Below, in pieces: positions 34,803-43,790 of a stretch of 64,000 nucleotides of DNA. Numbering within the stretch: position 1 is the stretch's first letter; each line of letters starts with the position of its first letter. The DNA is from a virus. Position numbers and translations under genes: made by a program. The notes below the pieces were generated by a model that ran no database searches, was not told the DNA's origin, and saw nothing but the letters and a program-made list of their open reading frames with translations. The stretch lies in IMG/VR virus record IMGVR_UViG_3300017528_000567, positions 124,001 through 188,000 of that record. One strand, 5' to 3'.

Positions 34803-36796
34803 AGCTTCACCTCGCCTTGGCCAAACATGATCGTGACGTCCCGGGGAGTTTCAGTAGCTTTGACATCGATCACGATGTCGTTCTGCATCTGGAACTCATC
34901 CACCATCGAAGCCCCGTTGTTCACGAGCTCCGCGTAGGCGATTGACGTCGAGCTACCAGACGCCAGGACGGCGCGCTGCTGCGCCGTCTTGTCCATGTAG
35001 GGCGGCTCGCTGACCAGCGGCTTGTTGATTTTCGAGCAATGCCCAGTCTTCACCTGGTGCACACAGCTCATGCACTTCGAGCCGTACTTGAGGTAGGGCA
35101 CCCCGCGCGAGCCATGAAGGCGGCTCGCCTCATCGCAGCCCTTGCCGTAATCGTCATACACAGACGGGTCGACGTAGTAGATGCCCTGCAGCCCCTGCTC
35201 GGCGAAGACCTTCCGGAGCTCGGCCTTGGACGCCTTGATATCGCGAGGGTCGAATCGAGCCTTGAGAGCAGTGGCAAGGTCACTGCCGTACAGGCCCTCG
35301 TTCATGTACCGGGAGGCCTGCTTGATGATCTCCTTGCGCGCCACACCGCTTGTCGCGTACTCGGGGGTCCCGCCATAGAAGCCGGTCATCGCTCCGAGAC
35401 GCACGGGGGCACTTGCCGCCCACCCAGCGGAGACTCGAACAACTTGATGAATTGCCTTCAGCGCCTGACTTGGGGTGCTCCCCCAGCTCGCCGCAGTCCT
35501 TGTGCTCACATTCGGCAACCGACCAGCCGTGCGATGCTCCAGCAGGACGGCGTCGACCGTTTCCTGGGTGAGAATATCCGCGGCTTGTTTCACCAGCGGC
35601 TTGCCGTAGAGCAGGCAGCGGGTCTTGTTGTAGATGCACGACCCACACTTCGCGCCGGCCACGATTGCCCGGACCGTCGGGTTGTGCTTCGCCAGGAAAT
35701 CAGCGCCCTCGTGACAATCTTGGAAGCTGGCCTGCTTCGAGTAGATCACGCCGTAGAGGCCCGATTCTTTGAGAACGGGCGCCCAATGAGGGCTCGTGCG
35801 AACCAGCAGACTTTCGTCGAATGCCAGCCTGAGAGAAGAAGCGAGCTCAGCGTGCGAGAGGCCCTTCACCATCTCACGGTGGAGAAAATCGAGCACGGGC
35901 TTGGCTTCAACTGCCAACTGCTCCTGAGCCCGCTTGCCCTTCAAGAGCGACGTGGCCTCGATCAACTGCTCACGCGCTTGCACCGGGGTTGGCAGCGCCG
36001 GCTTGTGCTGGCTGATGCCCTGTCCGGCGTATGCCCCGGATCGTTCGGGCCGCGGGGCCAGGTAAGCCGCCCTGATGCGCTCTTTGGCAGAGACCGCACC
36101 CGAGGCCTGGATGATGCGACCACGGGCCGCCTGAGACTGCTCAACGGCGCTCGCGAGCTTGTCCGTGTACGGCACCTCAGTGACGAGCTCGCGCCCGAAC
36201 TGGCTGCAATGCCCAGCGCCACCTGGCTGCGCCGTGTGGCAATGTGGGCATCCGCCGCACGCGGTCTTCGAGAGAACGTACCGAGCGGTGGGGGCGTGCT
36301 TGTTGATGAACGAGCTGGCCTTTGCCGGGTCGAGCCCGGCGAAGTCTTCCGCCACAACGTAGTAGCGGCCCACAAGCCCGCGCTCCTGCAGCACCGAGGC
36401 CAACACCGTACGGTGCTCCTGCAGGGTCTCCGCTGGGTAGCGGCGTCGGAGCTCGCTGCGCATCCGCCCGAGGTCATCTGACTGCAGCAGAGCCAGGCGC
36501 GCGATCTTGGCAATCTCTTCGGCCCTCGAGCGAAGCTTGCCGTGCGCCTGAGACATATCACCCATCGTATGGGGATCGTTGATCCCAACATTGGGCACCG
36601 GCACCACGTTCGGGACCAAGAATGCCGTGGCCGACTCACCCTGACGGTCCCACAGAGCTTCCAGGTCCGGTCCGATGTTGAGGTTCTGCTTAGGCAACAC
36701 CGCTTCCGCGCGATACTTCTCTTCATCAACGTCAAGCCAGTCGAGATCGGCAACCGACGCATCTTTCAGAAAATCACTTAGGTCTAGTTCAGCCAT
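34799..36796 (-). CDS. Protein with three cysteine-rich repeat modules
   Basis: 665 residues. Three homologous units each contain a helical lead-in (L..RF/RRY ... GLxGxYYV) and then a cysteine module: C180-x2-C183-x2-C186-x10-C197; C361-x22-C384-x2-C387-x6-C394; C554-x20-C575-x2-C578-x8-C587. Each ends with a (K/R)(P/E)LV motif (YGKPLVK, NKPLVSEP, GRELVTEV). Four cysteines per unit could hold zinc or a [4Fe-4S] cluster. The first unit replaces the distal Cys with an extra CPHC. Other features are a short acidic N-terminus and a Ser/Val-rich end. It lies upstream of the small terminase candidate, so it is likely packaged; function unknown. Confidence 0.65.
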   Translation of the reverse strand: MAELDLSDFLKDASVADLDWLDVDEEKYRAEAVLPKQNLNIGPDLEALWDRQGESATAFLVPNVVPVPNVGINDPHTMGDMSQAHGKLRSRAEEIAKIARLALLQSDDLGRMRSELRRRYPAETLQEHRTVLASVLQERGLVGRYYVVAEDFAGLDPAKASSFINKHAPTARYVLSKTACGGCPHCHTAQPGGAGHCSQFGRELVTEVPYTDKLASAVEQSQAARGRIIQASGAVSAKERIRAAYLAPRPERSGAYAGQGISQHKPALPTPVQAREQLIEATSLLKGKRAQEQLAVEAKPVLDFLHREMVKGLSHAELASSLRLAFDESLLVRTSPHWAPVLKESGLYGVIYSKQASFQDCHEGADFLAKHNPTVRAIVAGAKCGSCIYNKTRCLLYGKPLVKQAADILTQETVDAVLLEHRTAGRLPNVSTRTAASWGSTPSQALKAIHQVVRVSAGWAASAPVRLGAMTGFYGGTPEYATSGVARKEIIKQASRYMNEGLYGSDLATALKARFDPRDIKASKAELRKVFAEQGLQGIYYVDPSVYDDYGKGCDEASRLHGSRGVPYLKYGSKCMSCVHQVKTGHCSKINKPLVSEPPYMDKTAQQRAVLASGSSTSIAYAELVNNGASMVDEFQMQNDIVIDVKATETPRDVTIMFGQGEVKL

Positions 36797-38709
36797 TACC
36801 GCTCTCCGTCCTTCTGATTGATGTATGGCCCCTCATCGTCCCGTTGGTACAAGGGATCCGGACGCATATTGCGGGTTGAATGGTCCCACTTCACGTAAGG
36901 TTGATTCTGCTCGTGCCGGTAACCAAGGCCAGGTTGAACATCCATTGAATGGTCGTACGAGGCATCAGCCTCCGAAGGCAGCTCAGAGTCTGCAAACATG
37001 TGCTCGCGATAATGCGCGGGCCGCGGTGTTACAGGTCTAGGTTGACCTGGAAAAGCCTGGTCCGGCATCTTGGAGGAACCGACGTTGCTCGGTCCCACAT
37101 TCACCGGATTCGAGCCCTTGTCGCCGCTCCGGTAATAGTCAGATCTGGCAACAGGAGGCTGACCATCGTTAGGCAAATGCGACTGGCCTCTATGCGCTTG
37201 CCGGTTGCTCCGGCCCATCTCCATCTCGATAGACGGCGTTGTGTCGCTTTCATCATCGTGCAGCTTGCCGCCCGGATCGCTCGGCAACTTGGACGATGGT
37301 CCAAAGACGCCCTTTCCATCAGGGTCCTTTTCACCGTAGCCGCCCGCCCCTTGGCCATGAGCATCATCGCCGTCGCCGTACCCGATACCAAAATCCCAAC
37401 CTTCTGTTGGCGTGTTGTCGGTATAACGGCCTGGCATCCTGGAGTCGGCGCTCTTCAACAGGCCCCGCTGATCCATCAGCATGAAACCGTCGAGGTCCTT
37501 TTTCGTAAGCTTGTACTTCCGCGCACCGTGGGTGTTCAGGATCTGAGCTGGCGGTCGCCCCTTCTTGAGCAAATCCACGATGCCCCGAATCGTGTTCATG
37601 TCCGGGGCATCCACGTTCATTCGCGGGTCGTAGTCGTAGTCAGTAAGCGATGGCCAGGCCGCTGACTTGTCTGGCAGCGCATTCTCCCACTCAGACTCGT
37701 AAAGGTAGTCCTTCCCAGCCCCGTCCTCCCTGCTCCACTCATCCTTCATGGACGGCGGTTCATCCTGGTTGTAGGAGCCGAATGGACCCGTTTGGTCGGT
37801 ATCTGCGCGGTCCATGTGCTGGACTCGAGGCCCGCCCGACATGGTTTCCACAGGGATCGAGGAATTCGCGAACCGCTTCGCGATACGTGCGATCATGGGG
37901 TCAACCCAGGATGCGGTCTTTACCTTGGCAGACTCGCTGTCAGGCATGTCCCGCGCGTCGGGGACCCCAGCCCCTTCTTCATCCTCGTCTTCTTCATCCT
38001 CGTCTTCATCATCCTCATCGTCATCCTTCTTTTTCATGGAGGGTGGCGGAGGTGGAGGGTGAAAGCGCTGGTCGGACTCGGGGTTATTGACTTCACCCTC
38101 TTCTAGCTCGGCTTGCTCGCCCGATTCCTCCGCCTTGTTCAAACCATCCTCTACGAAGGATTCATCTTCGGGGTTCTCTAAGACGCGCTCGGCGTCCCCA
38201 ACCAAGCGCTCGACACCCTCGACGTCTTGGCTTTCGAGCTCGCCCAACTTTGGGCGCCAGTGCGGTGCGTGGAGCTCATCGTGGATCGTGTCCGAAACAG
38301 ATGAGATGGCCTCGCACGCATCGTGCAGCGCGCCACGAACATCCTTGACTGACATCACATAGCCCCGCCCGCCAATGAGCCCATCGGGAGAGATGGTCGC
38401 CGACTTCAACTTCGTAAACTCTCGGTGCGCCGACATCGCATGCCCGAGCGAGATACTCAGCGTCCATAGCATCCGAGCCAGTGGCTTCAGGGCTTGGGGG
38501 TCGTAGTCGAAATCTTTCGGGATGGCCCGCCGCATCGTGGTCGAGGGACCGCTCGACGCCCTATCCGGACGCTCCGGTTGCGCTGCCACACCTGCGGGCT
38601 CAACGTCATCCTCCAGCCCAGCCAGTCGCATCTGGTGCTTGAGGTTCATTCGTTCGGACGCACGCACGTGGCGCCGTAGAGCCGCTATGGTCTTCTTGCG
38701 AGATTCCAC
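36796..38709 (-). CDS. Acidic unknown virion-module protein
   Basis: 637 residues. It opens with a basic helical stretch (KKTIAALRRHVRASERMNLK). Residues 60-160 look globular (PLARMLWTLSISLGHAMSAH). Residues about 185-250 are extremely acidic with PPPPPP and a run of DDEDE repeats. Residues 270-640 are Gly/Pro/Asp-rich and largely disordered, with repeated GDGDDAHGQGAGGYG-like segments and a KTASW motif near 270. The length and composition suggest an internal or packaged head protein; no known family. It overlaps the next gene by one base (TAATG-like). Confidence 0.6.
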   Translation of the reverse strand: MESRKKTIAALRRHVRASERMNLKHQMRLAGLEDDVEPAGVAAQPERPDRASSGPSTTMRRAIPKDFDYDPQALKPLARMLWTLSISLGHAMSAHREFTKLKSATISPDGLIGGRGYVMSVKDVRGALHDACEAISSVSDTIHDELHAPHWRPKLGELESQDVEGVERLVGDAERVLENPEDESFVEDGLNKAEESGEQAELEEGEVNNPESDQRFHPPPPPPSMKKKDDDEDDEDEDEEDEDEEGAGVPDARDMPDSESAKVKTASWVDPMIARIAKRFANSSIPVETMSGGPRVQHMDRADTDQTGPFGSYNQDEPPSMKDEWSREDGAGKDYLYESEWENALPDKSAAWPSLTDYDYDPRMNVDAPDMNTIRGIVDLLKKGRPPAQILNTHGARKYKLTKKDLDGFMLMDQRGLLKSADSRMPGRYTDNTPTEGWDFGIGYGDGDDAHGQGAGGYGEKDPDGKGVFGPSSKLPSDPGGKLHDDESDTTPSIEMEMGRSNRQAHRGQSHLPNDGQPPVARSDYYRSGDKGSNPVNVGPSNVGSSKMPDQAFPGQPRPVTPRPAHYREHMFADSELPSEADASYDHSMDVQPGLGYRHEQNQPYVKWDHSTRNMRPDPLYQRDDEGPYINQKDGER

Positions 38710-38710
38710 G

Positions 38711-38980
38711 TTAGCCCTTCAGAGCCTCTCCGTTGTCGTCAAACAGGCGCTCGATAAAATATTGCCCATCCGCCTCCTTCTTGAGCGCCCAAAGGTCGCG
38801 CTCACTCCGGTGAATCAGCGTCTCAGCTGATAGGCGAATGAACGACTGGAGGTCCCCCATCGAGGCCACCTTCTTGCGCCCCGATCCATGCGGCTTCAGA
38901 ATGTGGTCCTCGCGCTGAAGCATGGCATCCAAGCCAACTGCACCGGACATCATCATATTGCCTAGATCAAAATCGGCCAT
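38711..38980 (-). CDS. Small unknown protein
   Basis: 89 residues from the ATG at 38980, preceded by GAGGGG with 3 nt spacing; the longer frame (to 39013) overlaps the upstream stop region and is rejected. It contains LGNMMMSGAVGLDAMLQRED and a terminal helix rich in charged residues (AETLIHRSERDLWALKKEAD). No known family. It sits between the adhesin-like gene and the acidic protein gene. Confidence 0.65.
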   Translation of the reverse strand: MADFDLGNMMMSGAVGLDAMLQREDHILKPHGSGRKKVASMGDLQSFIRLSAETLIHRSERDLWALKKEADGQYFIERLFDDNGEALKG

Positions 38981-38983
38981 CTT

Positions 38984-38989
38984 CCCCTC
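38984..38989 (-). promoter_or_regulatory. Shine-Dalgarno that decides the start of the 89-residue gene
   Basis: GAGGGG on the minus strand lies 3 nt before the ATG at 38980, making the internal Met the real start rather than the upstream one at 39013. Confidence 0.55.
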
Positions 38990-39896
38990 ACGCAATGTTG
39001 AGTGTGACAACAACGTCCACGCTCATGTTAGTGCTATACCCGGTGATCCTCAGCGTCTCCATATAGACGCCCGACATCATCCCGGTCGGCGGCGCCACCG
39101 CGACGATAACAGGCTGCATGCCCCCGCTATTGATCGAACCATAGACGGGCGAGACACTCGCAAGCCAAGGTACACCCACCAGGCTGCGAATCTGATAGTC
39201 GAGTACGCTAGTAGACGGCCCGGTGTTGAATAGCGAAATCTGCTGAGACGGGATTGGCGGAAAGACTCCAGTCAACGGCAACCCCACGTAGAACGACAGG
39301 GCCGTGGGCGCCGGGGCGATCGTCGCCTTCGGTCTGACCGTCACCGCGACAGGTATTAACTGCGGACTGTTAGAAGCCGCGCTACTCTGCACAGTCAGCC
39401 CCGCAGTGTATGGGCTCCCGCTTGCAAGCAGGTACGTGCTGTCAACGGACACGTCAAAGCTGCCCGATGCGTTGGCAACCAGCCCGCTCACGTTGGCCGG
39501 CATCGCAATCACGTAAGGAGCCGACGACGTGACCTGGATACTCAGCAGTGACCCCAAGATGCCGTTGTTCGTAACCCGGATCGGCACCGAGGCCGACACC
39601 CCACGGCCCTCATCAACCACAAAGACCAGCGAAGCCGGGTCGAGCAGGATCGACGGTGGGTACGCCAGGAGAACCTGCTGGATCGAATCCGCCATCTCCT
39701 GCACGACTTCGCCGGGGATCGGGATCGAATCCCGCAGCAAGCCGTACGGCGTGATCACGTCCCGGATCTCTGTCTGGACTTGCGCCTTCGAGACATCCAC
39801 ACGCGTAGTCCACCGCCAAGTCCCGCTCGCAAGCGACACCTCGAACTGATAGTCCTGGAACCGGAGTAGGGATTGGATCGCCAAGGAAGCCCTCAA
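38988..39896 (-). CDS. Structural protein with BACON/Ig-like domains
   Basis: 302 residues, starting at TTG at 39896; an internal TTG at 39884 preceded by GAGGG is an alternative. Residues 1-80 are a helix/beta domain (SLLRFQDYQFEVSLASGTWR, then EIRDVITPYGLLRDSIPIPG). Residues 85-195 and 195-302 are two beta-sandwich repeats. The second reads like a BACON domain: PTALSFYVG, QQISLFNTG, VPWLASVSPVYGSINSGG and GVYMETLRITG. Such domains bind surfaces or sugars in other phage and bacterial proteins. It starts the late structural run just after the sigma-like gene. Role: virion surface or tail protein, inferred. Confidence 0.65.
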   Translation of the reverse strand: MRASLAIQSLLRFQDYQFEVSLASGTWRWTTRVDVSKAQVQTEIRDVITPYGLLRDSIPIPGEVVQEMADSIQQVLLAYPPSILLDPASLVFVVDEGRGVSASVPIRVTNNGILGSLLSIQVTSSAPYVIAMPANVSGLVANASGSFDVSVDSTYLLASGSPYTAGLTVQSSAASNSPQLIPVAVTVRPKATIAPAPTALSFYVGLPLTGVFPPIPSQQISLFNTGPSTSVLDYQIRSLVGVPWLASVSPVYGSINSGGMQPVIVAVAPPTGMMSGVYMETLRITGYSTNMSVDVVVTLNIA

Positions 39897-39954
39897 CTAC
39901 CCCCAGGATACAAAAGGAATCAGGGACCGAGCGGCGCTTCGCTCCACCCCACGT

Positions 39955-40581
39955 CTACAGACAGCGGTCGAGGCCGCGATTGCTCCACTGCGGAAGACTC
40001 ACGGCGCGTAGGATGTTGAACTTCTTTGATGAGATCGAGGTGAAGATCTTTTCGTACGGCCGAAAGAGCTCGTTGTGCGCCGCCGCGATCTTGAGCTTAC
40101 TGACCGCCTTGAAGAAGCGGTGCCGGACGCGCCCCTGGGTTAGCTGGAGGCTGTTGGCAACCTCCGACTGACAGGTGGTCTGCCACATGCCGACCAGGAT
40201 ATCGACGTCGATCTGCTCGAACAGCTCGCAGAGGTCTTCGCGCAGCTCCTCTTCCGTGACAGCGGGGATGGCCAGCAAGAACTTCAGCCGCTGGATCCCC
40301 CTGTCTAGGCGGTAGCTAATCGCCGCTTGCGTCACATCAAAGATCTCAGCGATGTCCGCTTGCCGCTTCTTGCACACATAGTACAGGTAGATCAAATCGG
40401 CTTCGCGCTCAGGGATCCGGTCCAACAGCGGAGCGATCCTTGTCTCATAGTCGCCGCTAGAGAACAACGCGGAGACATCCTCCGACTCGGGCGGCGCCTC
40501 GTCATCTAAGAGCACCGCGGGAGCCGCGAAGCGATTGGCCAACTCGGCGGGGTCGACAGGGATCACATAACCGTTGGACAT
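39955..40581 (-). CDS. Sigma-factor-like protein with region-4-type HTH
   Basis: 208 residues. Residues 55-110 fit sigma-70 region 4: PEREADLIYLYYVCKKRQAD and IAEIFDVTQAAISYRLDRGI, then QRLKFLL. Residues 125-175 look like a second HTH (ANSLQLTQGRVRHRFFKAVS). No clear region 2 is present, so it may be a region-4-only or minimal phage sigma, of the kind that directs late transcription. It lies exactly at the boundary between the replication run and the structural genes, 21 nt after the NusG/FEN fusion. A role as late-gene activator is inferred. Confidence 0.65.
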   Translation of the reverse strand: MSNGYVIPVDPAELANRFAAPAVLLDDEAPPESEDVSALFSSGDYETRIAPLLDRIPEREADLIYLYYVCKKRQADIAEIFDVTQAAISYRLDRGIQRLKFLLAIPAVTEEELREDLCELFEQIDVDILVGMWQTTCQSEVANSLQLTQGRVRHRFFKAVSKLKIAAAHNELFRPYEKIFTSISSKKFNILRAVSLPQWSNRGLDRCL

Positions 40582-40602
40582 GGTGCCTCCTCAAAACGGT
40601 AA

Positions 40603-42309
40603 TCACATGCCCACGTCGGACACGGCTTCGGTGCGTCGTGACGCCTCGAAAAATGCCGTCAAGATTGGGTCCGGACGAATGTTCAGCGCCTTGATCCGTG
40701 CGCGGGCGGCCTCTTGATCTTTGTTTGGTTTGATTTGGCTGAATGGGACGTCGCATAGAGACATGAGCTCTACGTTCAGCAACACCTGCTTCTCACTAGC
40801 CCGAAGGCTCACGGCTTGCGTCTTGCTCAAGCCGGCGAGATTTGACTTGAAGAGACTGCTAACCGTTCCGTACGGCTTCAACGCCTTCGCGGCCGTCTTC
40901 AAGCCAAAGCCCGGCGCACCAGGGATATGGTCAGAAGTGTCCCCACTGATCGCGCGTAGCTGCACCATCGAGCGCGGCGGGACCCCATACTCAGCCTCGA
41001 CGGCAGCGGGATCGTACAACTTCTCTTTGCCGCCGCCCATGGCCGGGCACAGCTGATGCGTGAAGTCGTTGACCACCTGAAGTAGGTCTCGATCAGAGGT
41101 GATGATCAAGTTAGTCGCACCACTAAGCGGGCCTCGCACAAGAGCGGCCATCACGTCGTCAGCCTCCTCTTCAGCATTGAAGGCTTGATGCACACCCAGC
41201 ATTGGCAGAACCTCGCGTAACCAAGCCCAGCCAAAGGAGGGCGTCTCGGACCGTGGGATCCGGTTACCCTTGTACCCCACAAATATCGCTTTTCGACGTT
41301 GAGAGCTACCATCCCAACAAATATAGATAGAACACCGAGGAAATCGCTTGCGGTACGCAGCCACACTGCGCAGAAACCCGACGACCCCTCCAGTGCGTTG
41401 CCCCTGACTATCAGTCAGACCCGAGAGCCCCGGCGCCTCGGAGCACCGGATAAACAGTTGGGTCCCGTCAATGACCACATTTAATCCCGAGCTTTGTTGT
41501 TCCATAGGTGTAACCGGTTCCGAGTTCAGCCGATGTGACAGCGCCTCCAGGGTCCCAAGGGCGCGCGACTTTTCCACAAGGAGCGAGAGGTCTAGTACCG
41601 AGTAGAAAGCGTTGAACCAGCGGTACAGAGACACGCTCCGGTCAACCCAGCCATCTAGGCGGTAGACGGTCTCCGCCCGCTCCTTCAGCCCGTCCAGCTT
41701 ATTAGCCGGCCACTGGGAAACCTTGCGAACCGACTCAACCCAAGCCCCTATGCGCCGGACCCGTTCCCGATACGCCGTATCCGGCGACTTACACTCCAGC
41801 CGAAGGAAAGCTCTTGGCAACGTAACTAGTCGATCGGTCGACCTCAGGTGGATGTGCACCACAACCGAGTCTTGCTCCAGGATCTCCTCACGAACGGTCG
41901 CCTTGATATTCTTGTAGGGGCCGGAGATGATCGTCACCGCATCCCCGACCTCGATGCCTTGGTCCACCTCGACCGTGATCTGAGCTCGCAGAGTCTCGAT
42001 CTGGCCGTTGGTGACGGTCGCCAGCTTCTTCTCTCGCCGATTGCCCGTCACATGATAGAGCGGCGCCTGAACGTACTTCGTTTCTTCTAGCCGCAGATAG
42101 CAGTGGTCCGGATGTCTATGGCGAACGAACGCGTAGCCGTCTACCAGATACTTAAACTCCCGGATGGGTCCGCGTTCGACCACCGAGGCGGGTATGAAAA
42201 CCTCAGCATCCCTGATGTGGTGTCGAATCGAGGCTGCGATTGCAGCCGGGTCCGCACCCTCTGCCTTGGAGGTAAGTTCAAGGACCACCCATTGAATGTC
42301 ACAACTCAT
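40603..42309 (-). CDS. NusG-like (NGN-KOW) domain fused to a 5'-3' FEN/PIN nuclease
   Basis: 568 residues in one unbroken frame. Residues 1-110 read like a NGN domain (QWVVLELTS, AEVFIPASVVERGPIREFKY, VDGYAFVRHRH), then a KOW-type segment at 118-172 (GIEVGDAVTIISGPYKNIKA, TLPRAFLRLE). A helical linker follows. Residues 277-540 fit a FEN-family nuclease: VVIDGTQLFI (D281), EEADDVMAAL (E380-D385), ITSDRDLLQVV (D406, D408), ISGDTSDHIPGAPGFGLKTA (D457, D460, helix-hairpin-helix). No SD precedes the internal Met269, so separate expression of the nuclease is unlikely. The nuclease could remove Okazaki primers next to the ligase gene; the NGN part may couple it to transcribing RNA polymerase. Confidence 0.8.
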   Translation of the reverse strand: MSCDIQWVVLELTSKAEGADPAAIAASIRHHIRDAEVFIPASVVERGPIREFKYLVDGYAFVRHRHPDHCYLRLEETKYVQAPLYHVTGNRREKKLATVTNGQIETLRAQITVEVDQGIEVGDAVTIISGPYKNIKATVREEILEQDSVVVHIHLRSTDRLVTLPRAFLRLECKSPDTAYRERVRRIGAWVESVRKVSQWPANKLDGLKERAETVYRLDGWVDRSVSLYRWFNAFYSVLDLSLLVEKSRALGTLEALSHRLNSEPVTPMEQQSSGLNVVIDGTQLFIRCSEAPGLSGLTDSQGQRTGGVVGFLRSVAAYRKRFPRCSIYICWDGSSQRRKAIFVGYKGNRIPRSETPSFGWAWLREVLPMLGVHQAFNAEEEADDVMAALVRGPLSGATNLIITSDRDLLQVVNDFTHQLCPAMGGGKEKLYDPAAVEAEYGVPPRSMVQLRAISGDTSDHIPGAPGFGLKTAAKALKPYGTVSSLFKSNLAGLSKTQAVSLRASEKQVLLNVELMSLCDVPFSQIKPNKDQEAARARIKALNIRPDPILTAFFEASRRTEAVSDVGM

Positions 42310-42336
42310 TCTTAGTGATCGGCTCTACACCTGAAC

Positions 42337-43773
42337 CTAAGAATCTGGATTCCAAACTGTTCTTTTTCGATATAGCCGCATTAACTCTCCTCGCCACTCG
42401 GCTGGCTCCAGGAGCTGGTGATTACCCCGTGGCTTGGACTGAGCCGGCGCTGGCGCCTGATTGGCGCGTGAACGGGGCGCCTGTTGCTCAGATACCGTCT
42501 TCTCCATGGCCGAATTGGGCGTCGGGTCTGGAAAGCCAAGCCCAAACTCTGCGCCTACAGGTGCAATCGGCATTGCTCCAGAACCAGTACTTTTACGGGG
42601 CGAGCTCGGCGCGACCGGGGGCAAAGACTCGACAGGAGCTCGCTCTGGAACGGTCTCTTGCGACGGCGGCGGCGCCACTGCAATTTGAGGTGCCTGACTA
42701 GCGAACACCACTGGCGGCGGTGCCATCTCCGGGGGCAAGTTCCTAGCGTTCTGAGAGAAAGCCAGAACGTCTAGCTCTAGAGCTAGACGGGTAACACTGC
42801 GATGCCCCAAAAACCACTTGGCGAATCTGACCACATGGTCCTGATACTTATCGTAGACCTGCTCGGCTAAGGTCTTGTCGACGTAGGCGAGATCGGCATA
42901 CCAGCCATGAGCCATCCGATAGGTGTTCATGGCTGCTTCAGCCAGACCGGCTGCAACCTCATCTGCGGGCGTCGCCTCGCACGCTTGACGAACCAAATCG
43001 ATGGCCTTGAGCGGGTTGTCGAGGCTCAGGAGGATCTGATAGTACAGGGTTACCACAGAGAGATTCAGATACTCTCTGACACTTGCTACGGTGATCGGCC
43101 CGAGCTGCGCCATCATCTCGAGATTGTTGAGCACGTTGCGGACGTGCCCCCCGGCCCGATCGATGATGATCAAGACAGCGTCATCCTCGTGCTGGACCCC
43201 CTGCTCGTTGAGCACCATCTTCATGCGGGGCAACACGTCGTCCCGCGTCACCTTCTTGATCGTGTACTCCTCACACCTTGAGCGTATCGCACCACGGATC
43301 TTTTCCGCCTCCGTGGTGCAGAGCATTGCGACCATCTTCTTTTCTTCGATGGGCTTCAACAGCACATCTTGAGCCGCGTGGTGCATACGCTGGCACTCGT
43401 CGATCAGATAGATCCGCTTCGGGGCGTTTGGGAGCATGTACGGGAGCTCCTCGACCAAGCTCCGCATGCTGTCCGTTGATCCGCTGCTTGCGGCGTCGCG
43501 CTCAGTGAACGCCTCAGACTGCTCTTGCAGGATAGCTTTGCAGCTGTCGCATGCCCCGCACGGCTCGGGGTCGGCCTTGTCCAAATCCTGGCAAAGCATC
43601 GCCATCGCGTGGATACGGCTCAGGGTCGTTTTTCCCTGGCCGTACCCACCCGCGAAGATGTAGCTAGTCTCAAACGCCGTACCCCTACTGATCCGAGTTT
43701 TGAGAAGCCGCACACTGCCGGCCTGACCCAGAACGTCCGAATACTTGCGTGGCCGATACAAAATATCCCACAC
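42337..43773 (-). CDS. DnaX-like clamp-loader ATPase (gamma/tau-type)
   Basis: 478 residues. Opens with YRPRKYSDVLGQ, typical of DnaX. Walker A GGYGQGKT at 42-49. A four-cysteine zinc module C61-x10-C72-x2-C75-x2-C78. Walker B region YLIDECQRMH, where the usual DEVH is DECQ. SRC motif RSRCEEY, then lid and collar helices (GGHVRNVLNNLEMMAQLG). The C-terminal 150 residues are a Pro/Ala-rich tail (APPPVVFASQAPQIAVAPPP) ending KRTVWNPDS, possibly tau-like. It would open and load the beta clamp (46662-47942) together with the delta and delta-prime candidates at the right edge. Confidence 0.85.
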   Translation of the reverse strand: MWDILYRPRKYSDVLGQAGSVRLLKTRISRGTAFETSYIFAGGYGQGKTTLSRIHAMAMLCQDLDKADPEPCGACDSCKAILQEQSEAFTERDAASSGSTDSMRSLVEELPYMLPNAPKRIYLIDECQRMHHAAQDVLLKPIEEKKMVAMLCTTEAEKIRGAIRSRCEEYTIKKVTRDDVLPRMKMVLNEQGVQHEDDAVLIIIDRAGGHVRNVLNNLEMMAQLGPITVASVREYLNLSVVTLYYQILLSLDNPLKAIDLVRQACEATPADEVAAGLAEAAMNTYRMAHGWYADLAYVDKTLAEQVYDKYQDHVVRFAKWFLGHRSVTRLALELDVLAFSQNARNLPPEMAPPPVVFASQAPQIAVAPPPSQETVPERAPVESLPPVAPSSPRKSTGSGAMPIAPVGAEFGLGFPDPTPNSAMEKTVSEQQAPRSRANQAPAPAQSKPRGNHQLLEPAEWRGELMRLYRKRTVWNPDS

Positions 43774-43790
43774 GGTTCAATCGGCCCTTT

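Noticed and set aside
35039-36481. A 480-codon plus-strand frame
   Set aside because: Antisense to the three-Cys-module protein; low-complexity shadow composition and no motif or SD.
39928-39945. Short GAGCG...CGCTC hairpin between the sigma-like and adhesin-like genes as a terminator
   Set aside because: Only a 5-bp stem, and the following T tract is distant, so I do not call it.
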